The notes beneath the pieces are model-generated. The model had not been told where the DNA came from. It saw nothing but the letters and a program-made list of their open reading frames with translations, and did no database searches. Of a DNA stretch of 64,000 bases, positions 51,284 to 60,200 are shown in pieces (positions within the stretch are counted from its first letter, which is position 1; the number at the start of each line of letters is the position of its first letter). The stretch comes from Prorocentrum cordatum (Eukaryota; Sar; Dinophyceae; Prorocentrales; Prorocentraceae): NCBI GenBank assembly GCA_963575745.1, contig CAUYUJ010014612.1, positions 326,067 to 390,066 of the forward strand. Reading direction: 5' to 3'. Made by a program: the position numbers and the translations under genes.

Positions 51284-52164
51284 ACAACCAAAGCGCCCGA
51301 CGGCCGAGGGCGACGAGAGCCCCCCCCGACGCCGTGCGGCCCACGCTCCGCCCGTCCGCCTTTTGCATGCTCCTCCGCGGGAGCGGCGGCGGGCCAGCGC
51401 GGGAGCGCGGGCGGAGTGGCCGCGCTCGACTCGCGGGGCTTCCGGGACGACGGTCTTTACGGGGCGCGAAGACGGCCACAGCCACTGCTTTTCTTGTGCT
51501 GTCGCCTCCCAGGCAGCAGAAACAGAGCAGTGGTTGTGGGCATGTTCGTGGAGCTTGGCACCAGGGAAATGACCACAACCACTGCTTCTTTTTCGGCCGG
51601 CTGGAAGGCGGCGCACACAAGGAGCGGGGCTCCCAGGTCGGGGGTGGACAGACCTCCTACCCTGACACGTCGATTAAGGAATTGGCCGTTGTCGGTTCGC
51701 GAGAGGGCGTCGCGGCCTTCACCTTTGCGGGTCCAGGTCCGTCGGTTTCGGTCCCAGGCCGTTTTCACGAAGGGGAGGTTTACTAAAGGGAGATCTGTCC
51801 ACCGCCGACCAGGACGGTCTTGGGTCGAAGGCCGGTGGAACCCGCACCCTGCCAAGTCGATCAGTAGATCGCCCTTCGTCTGGCCTCCTGGCCGCGCCCC
51901 TCCCCCAAGGCCGGGCTTTCGTGCCGGACACTTGGCTTGGTGCTTCTGATTCTGTCAGAGGCTGCCAGAAGTGTTCGTTGGACAAGGTTGGTTTCGCTGG
52001 ACTCGAGGTCCCTCCAGCCCGACCTTCGGCACTCCAGCGCGACCTGTGAGCCGCCCCAGCAGCTGTCGAAATCACCCTTCTTGAACCAGACCTTCTCGCC
52101 GTCCTCGATTCTGGAGCGCCTGGCACGGGCCTCCAGAGGGGACGGGCGCAGGGGCAGCGTTCCC
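51284..52164. other. No supportable gene
   Basis: 51290-51440 is a direct copy of part of the foldback region. 51440-52164 contains a repeated CCACAACCACTGC / GCCACAGCCACTGC word and no recognisable domain. Confidence 0.5.
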
Positions 52165-52275
52165 AAGCAGACCCCCGACGTCGTGATTTGTTCATGACGT
52201 GGACCCTCAGAGGTCTGGACTCCTTCCCGGCTTTTCATCCTGAGTCGTTTTTTGACGGTCCCGAGGCCCGAGGCC
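52165..52275 (-). repeat. Dispersed repeat family F, inverted copy
   Basis: The reverse complement matches 38652-38765 block by block (GGGACCGTCAAAAAACGACT, AGGTCTGGAC context, ATCACGACGTCGGGGGT). Confidence 0.7.
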
Positions 52276-52329
52276 CGAGGCCTTTCTGGGGTTTTCGGCC
52301 GGTTCGGGGGGGTCCCACACAGTTGATGC

Positions 52330-53806
52330 TCTTGATTTCCCCGCCCAGCTGTGGAAGCAGCTGAAGCAAACAATTCACGGCGTAGTTTGGGGAGAAGCTG
52401 CTCAGCATCATCTTGGGGATGGAGTTCAGGATGGGGCTGATTTTATCAACGCCCACTCCCTGTTGTTCAAAATGGGTAAAGGTCTGGACTATGAGGGCCA
52501 AGGGATTTATGGAATACGCTGGTTTCGGGCTTCTGGACCGAATCTCGTTTGCATGATAGTGGATACGACGTTGACTCCCGGGGGCTTTGTCGGCGAGGCG
52601 GTCTCGAGCCTGAAACCCCTTTACATCGCTTCTGGAAATGCCCGCGCAATGATAACACCCCTCTCCTGCCGTTCAGCGCTCGCAGTCTCTGTGTGCTCGT
52701 GCACTTGAAGGGGCTCCTGATTGTCCTGCTCTTTGGTGCCGCGGGCTCATGGCAAGAGCCAGGTCGATGGGCCATGTTCCGCCTCCCACCGATCAAGTCC
52801 GCCCCTGGGGATCCATGTTCCGCCTCCCACCGATCAAGTCCGCCCCTGGGGATCTCTCGGGGGTGAACGGGCCCCTGGAGGAGTTTTTGGGATCGACGGG
52901 TCGGGGGGGCGCACGCTAAGGATTGGCGACTGAGGCGGTGTGGATGGGCGCGTGCCCGCTTAGGTCCCTCTATGGCTGATGCTGACGGCTTCCTCGCTGG
53001 CCTTTCCCGGAGAACACCAGAGTTTCCCGAGGGCCGAGCTGTTGGCCCTGGTCATGCTCCTTCGGCATACGAGTGGACGTGTGCTCGTGTTCTCTGTTTA
53101 CCTTCCAGTGGCGCAAGGCTTTCGCAAGGCGCCGATCTTGTTGCAGAAATCAGAGATGTTGGACTTGTGGGTGGAGCGCTGGAAGATTCTGGAGGAGAGG
53201 GAGGGGGAGGTCGAGTTGAGGTGGGCCAAGTCACATCCTACAGGACGGGAGGCGGAGGCTCTTGGGTTGACCCGTATCGAGCGTCTATTGAATTCCGTCG
53301 CTGATGGACTGGCGAGTGAAGCTGCCCAGCGAGGCACTGGTCCCCATGAGCTCGTGAATCGTACCCACCGAGAAGATATGCTCCATCGTGAAAACTCACT
53401 TCGGATGTTGGCTATCCAGCGTGCAGTGTTTATGACTTGTGCCCGCGAGCGCGCGCGAGTTGGGCATGAGCGCGCGCGTGCCAAGGGTCCCGGGACCAGC
53501 ATGCGCACGCGTTTCGAGCGCGTGCGTGCGCAGCAGCACAGCCCAGTGATCAGGAAGACCTCGATCGAGTGTAGTATCTGTTCTGTCAAGTTTTCCCGTC
53601 GAGGCCCTCTGTCGTGCTTCAGGGCCAGGTCAGCGAAGAGGATCGAAGTGCGGCCACCTGACGGCTGTGCGCGGCTCGGGGAGGGGAGGGAGGAGACCCC
53701 TGCTCCTGTCTCGCACCCGCCCCATCAGTTGAGGGTGCTGCACGGAGTTCTTTTCTGTAAAGAATGTGGCGCGCTCGGAGTTGTAAGTGCGCGGAACCTG
53801 AAGGGA
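52330..53806 (+). pseudogene. Non-LTR retrotransposon 3' remnant with degenerate RNase H
   Basis: 52549-52720 encodes a zinc-knuckle-like GLEPETPLHRFWKCPRN. After frame changes, 52979-53806 encodes SFPRAELLALVMLLRH (RNase H second acidic region), then LVFSVYLPVAQGF where the usual catalytic Asp is absent, then VELRWAKSHPTGREAEALGL and NSVADGLASEAA, the conserved RNase H tail. A C-terminal ECSICSVKF and FCKECGAL may be the zinc-binding end. The missing Asp, frame changes and absent RT show it is dead. It is cut at 53807 by the assembly gap. Confidence 0.7.
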
Positions 53807-53906
53807 NNNNNNNNNNNNNNNNNNNNNNNNNNNNNNNNNNNNNNNNNNNNNNNNNNNNNNNNNNNNNNNNNNNNNNNNNNNNNNNNNNNNNNNNNNNNNN
53901 NNNNNN
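53807..53906. other. Assembly gap (100 N)
   Basis: One hundred N between the LINE remnant and an (ACT)n microsatellite, which probably caused the break. Confidence 0.99.
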
Positions 53907-53981
53907 ACTACTACTACTACTAACTACTACTAACTACTACTAACTACTACTAACTACTACTAACTACTACTAACTACTACG

Positions 53982-54026
<45 letters not shown>

Positions 54027-54027
54027 G

Positions 54028-54111
<84 letters not shown>

Positions 54112-54122
54112 CTACTCCTACG
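53907..54122. repeat. (ACT)n / ACTACTAACT microsatellite
   Basis: About 210 bp, first in TAACTACTAC units and then pure (ACT)n, grading into (CCTACT)n. Confidence 0.95.
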
Positions 54123-55846
54123 CCTATCCTTATTCCTTATTAGAATATACTCCTACTCCCCCCTCAGGCCGGCAGATAGCGGGCGCATCCGGGTGGTCCC
54201 ATCCTAACCTGTAAAAAACAATACAAAATCAACATTTTTCTTATTTTTTCCTCTCGACATGGACGTCCTGTCGTCCACGGCGATAATCCATTGCAAAAAA
54301 TACCACAAAGAGCACACGCGCGCGTTCATGTCAGAATCCTACCGAACACCGTGTGTTTGCAAGCATTTCAACATAAAAACATCAAAAACCCAATGCTTTT
54401 TCACAAAAATTCTACAAATTTCCCGCCCGGGCTCTCTTGCTGAAATCATAGGAAAACCATAGGAATCTTAAGAATTCGGTCAAATCCAGCGATTTCACGT
54501 CATCGCGCGGTGCACTCGCGATGCTCTGTCATGCACCCAGGCCGCGAATCCTGTGCAAAAAATACCACGCGGGCGACATGCGCGCGCGTCGCCGCGAGCG
54601 CATGCTCAAATCCTTCTAGAGTCGTCGCCGTCATTGGCACCGTCGCATGGACGTCCTGTCGTCCACGTCGCAAAATGCATGGCAGGAATGGGACCCGGCT
54701 TACCGGGCCGTTCTCGACACGGCCACCTCTGGCTTCCTGCGGTGTACCGGGCCATTCTCGACTCGTCTGGCAATGCGTGCGCGGCATTCAACACGCGCTC
54801 GCCAGTTCCCGTCGGCAACCGCCATCGCGGCCGCATCAGCTGTACCAAACCGGCTGGCCGGTGTGACTTCGGCCCCCAGTTGTGCCAGCTTTGCTTCTTA
54901 TGTTGTGGGAGGGCGGGTGGGACTGGGCATGCCATGCTTGACTCGCTCGAGCTGGCTAGCTTGACTCCTACTCCTACTCCTACTCCTACTCCTATCCTTA
55001 TTCCTTATTAGAATATACTCCTACTCCCCCCTCAGGCCGGCAGATAGGGGCCGCATCCGGGTGGTCCCATCCTAACCTGTAAAAAACAATACAAAATCAA
55101 CATTTTTCTTATTTTTTCCTCTCGACATGGACGTCCTGTCGTCCACGGCGATAATCCATTGCAAAAAATACCACAAAGAGCACACGCGCGCGTTCATGTC
55201 AGAATCCTACCGAACACCGTGTGTTTGCAAGCATTTCAACATAAAAACATCAAAAACCCAATGCTTTTTTCACAAAAATTGTACAAATTTCCCGCCCGGG
55301 CTCTCTTGCTGAAATCATAGGAAAACCATAGGAATCTTAAGAATTCTGTCAAATCCAGCGATTTCACGTCATCGCGCGGTGCACTCGCGATGCTCTGTCA
55401 TGCACCCAGGCCGCGAATCCTGTGCAAAAAATACTACAAAGAGCACACTCGCGCGTTCATGTCAGAATCCTACCGAATACCGTGTTTTTGCAAGCATTTC
55501 AACATAAAAACATCAAAAACCCAATGCTTTTTCACAAAAATGCTTTGGGGTGTCCTGTCAGACCGTCGGGCTTCCTCCGGCCACCTCTGGCTTCCTGCGG
55601 TGTACCGGGCCATTCTCGACTCGTCTGGCAATGCGTGCGCGGCATTCAACACGCGCTCGCCAGTTCCCGTCGGCAACCGCCATCGCGGCCGCATCAGCTG
55701 TACCAAACCGGCTGGCCGGTGTGACTTCGGCCCCCAGTTGTGCCAGCTTTGCTTCTTATGTTGTGGGAGGGCGGGTGGGACTGGGCATGCCATGCTTGAC
55801 TCGCTCGAGCTGGCTAGCTTGACTCCTACTCCTACTCCTACTCCTA

Positions 55847-55848
<2 letters not shown>
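54115..55848 (+). repeat. 868-bp tandem duplication
   Basis: 54120-54985 and 54988-55848 are two copies with 868-bp period (compare TCTCGACATGGACGTCCTGT at 54252 and 55120). They are near-identical at the left. The second lacks part of the middle and carries an extra internal copy of the CATTTCAACATAAAAACATC block (55437-55540). Both end at GCTAGCTTGACTCCTACTCC. The AT-rich part (ATTTTTCTTATTTTTTCC) differs from the window. No gene is recognised. Confidence 0.85.
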
Positions 55849-55911
<63 letters not shown>

Positions 55912-55970
55912 TCTCCTGCTCCTGCTCCTGCTGCTCCTCCTCCTCCTCCTCCTCCTCCTCCTCCTCCTCC
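55849..55970. repeat. (CTCCTG)n then (TCC)n, 5' flank of the LINE
   Basis: Hexanucleotide run to about 55930, then (TCC)n up to base 55970, which directly adjoins the spliced leader of the LINE with no extra base. Confidence 0.95.
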
Positions 55971-56007
55971 TCCGTAGCCATTTTGGCTCAAGCCATTTTG
56001 GCTCAAG
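55971..56007 (+). other. Genomic DinoSL relict, full leader plus truncated second leader
   Basis: 55971-55992 matches the 22-nt dinoflagellate spliced leader (TCCGTAGCCATTTTGGCTC then AAG). 55993-56007 repeats its last 15 nt (CCATTTTGGCTCAAG). This is the pattern described by Slamovits and Keeling for recycled mRNAs: an inserted cDNA carrying a leader is transcribed and trans-spliced again at the AG of CCGTAG. At least two rounds of retroposition are implied. Confidence 0.95.
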
Positions 56008-56100
56008 ATCGGGACAGGCCCGTTTTGAGTGTGGCAGCCCTTCTTCCAGGGCCACCCAGCTGTCAAAGGCTGGCGGACACCCCCTCTTCCAGTGCGCCTC

Positions 56101-57285
56101 ATGGCCGATGCTGTCCCTGCTGCGCACGCGAGCACCCAGGAGCGCCAGATGCTCGCAGAGCTTGACGAGATGCCCACCTTCCCCGACGGCGAGCGCTCGG
56201 GCAAAGGCCAAGGCACTGGCCGCTTCACCCAGCGCAAGCGACAGGCACTCGCTTCGTCCTCTGCTGGTGCCCCTGTACCTTCTCCTCATGATGATGACGA
56301 TGACGATGGTGACTTTCTTCGGCAACTATGCAGGGAGGAGTTTGCCTCGATGCGTGACACCATCACCACCGAGGTGTCGGAGTCGGTTGCCAAGACCATT
56401 ACATCCAATCACAACACGCTGCTCAGGATGCTGTCCTCCATGCAGGGCGAGGTGGCAAAACAGTCCAGTGCCATCGAAAGCCAGGTTCAATCGGCTATCG
56501 CACCCAGACTCGACTCGCTCAACAGTCGCCTCCAGGCCCAGCTCGACGAGCAGAAGCGCAGCATCAACGCGCTGGAGGGCAGAGCGGACGAGCATGACAA
56601 GTCCATTCAAGAGCTTCAAGACCAGCTGGCAGAACTACGTCGACAGATGGCCATCGCCGAACAGACTCCTAGGAAGCAGCTGGCTGCTCCCACCTCCTAC
56701 GACCGCGAGGAGGACACCACGATCGTTGTTGCCGTCTCTCAGCGACCGACTACCTTGGCGTCAGTCGTCTCTTCGCTACGCCCGTGGCTCGGTGAGAGTG
56801 GTTTTGATGATGAACAATACGAAATCAAGCAGAAGGGCGAGTCCCCGGCCAGGAGGTTCGAGATCTGCTTCTCGGGTTCGGCCGCCATCGCCTCACGCCG
56901 TGCCAGCAAGGCCACCTCGCTCCTCAAGGGTCCCGACGGCTGGAAAGAGTTCTGGGTCGACCCGCCAGGCGCCGAGCGTTGCCGTTTGCACCTCGGCCCC
57001 GACAAGTCCCCCAAGCGCATCAAGACCGAGGTCACCCTCCGCAGGGCCAGGGCGATCATCGAGCTGCAGTACCCAGGCAAGCGGTTCTACTCGGACCGCG
57101 AGCATGGCGTCCTCTCCATCGGGTGGGACAAGATCATGCATGTCAACGTCTTCCACGGCGACACCCCCCCCAAGATCTACTGGGACTCGGCGCAGCTGTC
57201 CAAGCACGCCATGGCGATCGACACGCTCCGCAATGCGGTCAAGGAGCTCACGCACCCGTCCGATCCCAGCCAGCGGTGTCTTTAG
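56101..57285 (+). CDS. LINE ORF1 protein (coiled coil plus RNA-binding-like domain)
   Basis: 394 aa from the first ATG after the leader (MADAVPAAHASTQERQ). N-terminus basic/Ser-rich with an acidic run (DDDDDDG at ~64-70). Residues ~70-185 have strong coiled-coil character (SSMQGEVAKQSSAIESQV, LQDQLAELRRQM), suiting a trimeric ORF1p. Residues ~205-290 (TTIVVAVSQRPTTLASVV..RRFEICFSGS) look RRM-like, and ~300-390 like an ORF1p C-terminal domain. It probably binds the element RNA as a chaperone in a ribonucleoprotein. It ends at TAG (57283-57285) preceded by CTT, where ORF2 is already open in the +1 frame. Confidence 0.85.
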   Translation: MADAVPAAHASTQERQMLAELDEMPTFPDGERSGKGQGTGRFTQRKRQALASSSAGAPVPSPHDDDDDDGDFLRQLCREEFASMRDTITTEVSESVAKTITSNHNTLLRMLSSMQGEVAKQSSAIESQVQSAIAPRLDSLNSRLQAQLDEQKRSINALEGRADEHDKSIQELQDQLAELRRQMAIAEQTPRKQLAAPTSYDREEDTTIVVAVSQRPTTLASVVSSLRPWLGESGFDDEQYEIKQKGESPARRFEICFSGSAAIASRRASKATSLLKGPDGWKEFWVDPPGAERCRLHLGPDKSPKRIKTEVTLRRARAIIELQYPGKRFYSDREHGVLSIGWDKIMHVNVFHGDTPPKIYWDSAQLSKHAMAIDTLRNAVKELTHPSDPSQRCL

Positions 57286-57286
57286 C
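57280..57286 (+). promoter_or_regulatory. Putative +1 frameshift site CTT-TAG-C
   Basis: The ORF1 stop context is CTT TAG C. Slippage of the Leu tRNA from CUU to UUU would continue into ORF2 without needing a start codon. It resembles the CUU-UGA-C site of bacterial release factor 2. ORF2 has no Met before its endonuclease domain, which supports a fused product. Splicing or reinitiation are alternatives. Confidence 0.5.
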
Positions 57287-60200
57287 GCCGCTGGGCTATT
57301 TCGTCTTCCTCCTCCGCCGCCTGGTTCAACGGCACCTACGTTTCGGATCGCTACGTGGAACTCTCGGGCTCTTCTTCAGACTGGTGGGGATAAGGCCATC
57401 CTGAAGAGAAAATACGTTCTTTCTCTGCGTCCCCTCTCCACGATCATCGCCCTGCAGGAGGTGCACCAGGACCACTGCCAGCTTGTCTCGTTCTTCCGCT
57501 CGATCGCGTCGGGCCTCACGATCCACTCCAGCTTCCTCTCTGACGCAGATGACGGTCATCGGCGGGGTGGGGTTGCTGTGGTGCTCCCGCCGCTGGCTTG
57601 TCAGGGCCTGTCTGCTCCGTCCTCTTCGTCCACTGTTCTGGTGCCTGGCCGAGTGATGCTAGTCCGAGTTTGGGATGACTGCCGCGCGCTCGACATTTTC
57701 AACGTTCACAACCATGGCCTGTCCGCCCAGCAAGTTCGTGAAGTGGCTGCTGCGATACGAGTATCGCAACGTGCTGCCGCCCTTGACCCCGACATGTACA
57801 CCACCTTCGTGCTCGGGGACTTCAATTTTGCCACGCACGAGGCTCTCGCGCTCGCTGCCCCCGCGGCGGCCGTGCGCAAGCTGTCGAAGTGCCACCACGT
57901 GCAGGCGCCCAAGTGGCGCCAGGCCCTCGCCCTCCTGACCGAGATCGCGTGCGAGGACCCCACGCACTACGAGAAGTTCAACGACTCGTGCGCGACGATC
58001 GACCGCGTCTTCTGCTCGATCACGGGCTGGCAGCTCTGCCAGCTGTTTGTCCAGATCGGCGCGCTTGGCTCGCCAGCGGCCGTCTTTGGCAAAAAGATCT
58101 CCGACCATGCTGCTGTCGTTCTCTCGCTTGCCTGCCGCCCACCTCGTCCTGTGGAGTCCCGCCCTATTCCCAAGCACCTGTTCTCTGAGCCTGGTTTCAA
58201 GCGTCGCCTGGAGGGGCTGTGCTCCTGCATCTCGTGGGACTCCATGTCGCCCCCGTTCAAGGTTGAAAAGTACAAGGAGCTTTTGAAGATTTCGGCCGCG
58301 GAGACCAGGGACGCCCTCTTTCGTGACAGACCACATCACCCCCGCACTTGCCTCCTGCTCGCTCGTGCCCTTGCCCGTGTGGTTTGGAGACAAGACCTGC
58401 GCACGGCTTCCAGGCTCCAGGACTCCCACCCCCTGGCCATAGACATGATATCGGTTACCAACGGGAAGGTCGAGATCCGCCATCCGCCATCTTTCCAGGC
58501 TTGGGTCGACCAGGTCCAGACTGAGGCTGCTGAGTCCGCGAAGGCTGAACTTGAAGATCGCAGGCGGCGTGAAGGTGACCGCGTCCAGATTCGTGCCCAG
58601 GTCCGCGCACTTGAACGGCGTGCTCGTCTCTGGTCCCCGCTCAACCGAAGGATATCGCTCTCGTCGGTTATCGCGCCTGACGGCTCAGCGGCCAGCGTCC
58701 CTTCTGATCGGCTGCGGGTACTCTCGGAGCACTGGGCCCCCGCATTCCAGAAAAAGCCGTGGGACTCCGCTGCTGCTGCTCCTTACCTACGCCGCCTTGC
58801 TCCTGACCTTCCTGCCGACCTTCACCTCCCTCCGCCGTCGAAAAACATGCTTCGGCGAGCGATTCGGTCTGCCCAACACTCTGCCCCTGGGCCTGATGCT
58901 CTTCCGTATGCTGCATGGGCGGCGTCCTCGTGGGGGGCTGACATACTGTGGGACGCTCTTGGTTGGGTTCTCAAGGGCCAGGAGTTGTTTGCGAACACTA
59001 GTGACGTGATCCAGATCTTTCTGCCCAAAAACGTCACGGACTTGGAGCTGCGCGATGCCAGCTGCTCACGCTCCCCAGACAAGGTTCGGGTCCTGGGCCT
59101 CAGGAACTGTGACTTGAAGCTCATCTCGTCCACTGTCAATCGGGCGATTCGCCCCGCCCTGGTCTCCCTTGCCCCGCCGTGCCAGCGTGGATTCATACCG
59201 GGTAGGAATTTCGGCAACAACATCCTCGAGCTCGACGTGTCGTCTCGCCAGATGTCGATCGTGCCTCACGGGTCCTCCGATATCCCTGTGCTGTATTCCC
59301 TGGACTTCGGCCAGGCCTTCCCGTCTTTGAATCAGGACTTCCTCATTCTCTCCCTCAGGGCCCTCAAGCTGCCTGAGGCTTTCGTGTCCTTCGTCACGTT
59401 CCTTTATGCTTCGGTGGAGGGGGTGGTCTCGCACCTAGGCTCGCTTGTGCACATCTTCTGGATCCAGAGCGGCATCATCCAGGGCTGTGCCCTTTCGGGC
59501 ACTCTCTATGCATTAAGTACGGCTGTCTTCCTGGTCGACCTGGCGTCTCGGGTGGAGGCCGCTGGCCTTGGCCTTGTTCGGGCCTGTGCTGATGACATTG
59601 GGGGAACGCTATTAGCCATTCGGCACCTTGTTCAGGTATATCAGGTCATGAAGCTGGCCTCGGACATGGCCAACCTCGCTTTGAAGGTCTCGAAATGCAA
59701 GATTGTCCCGCTGTCTGACAGGTTCTCGTCCAACCTCTCTGCAACAGTCTCCCACTGGGTTTCCCATGTGGTCCCCGAGTGGAGCTCGTTCGAGGTGGCC
59801 CCCAAGCTGCTCTACTTGGGCCTCTGGCTGGGGCCTGCTGTTGTTCCGTCCACGTCGTGGATTGACCCCGTCGCCAAATTGCGTCTCAGGGCCCAAGCCA
59901 TTGGGCGGGGAACCACTCCCGCCAGCCTTTCCGCGACACTGTACAATACGCGGGCCGTCACGACCATATCTTACGTTGCCCAATTCTGTTGGCCACCAGC
60001 GTCTGTGTTGCAGCCCGAGTTGTCGACGCTCGCGCAGGTGTTCCGCATCCCGCTCGGCACCTTCGCCCTCGACCACTGGACGCAGATCGCTCTGTGGGGC
60101 GGCCCACGCTGCACGCGGTGGGGGCACCTGGCCGTTGCCACCATCACGCGGGCTGCGCTGCTCACGTTCCCTGTCTGGGAGACGCTTCTCCAGCAGCTGC

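Noticed and set aside
56108-57283. The ORF2 frame is open through all of ORF1, giving an apparent 2,020-aa protein
   Set aside because: The upstream 390 codons read as Arg/Ser/Pro-rich shadow of ORF1 in the +1 frame. The endonuclease domain begins only at 57341, and ORF1 has the sensible coiled-coil protein.
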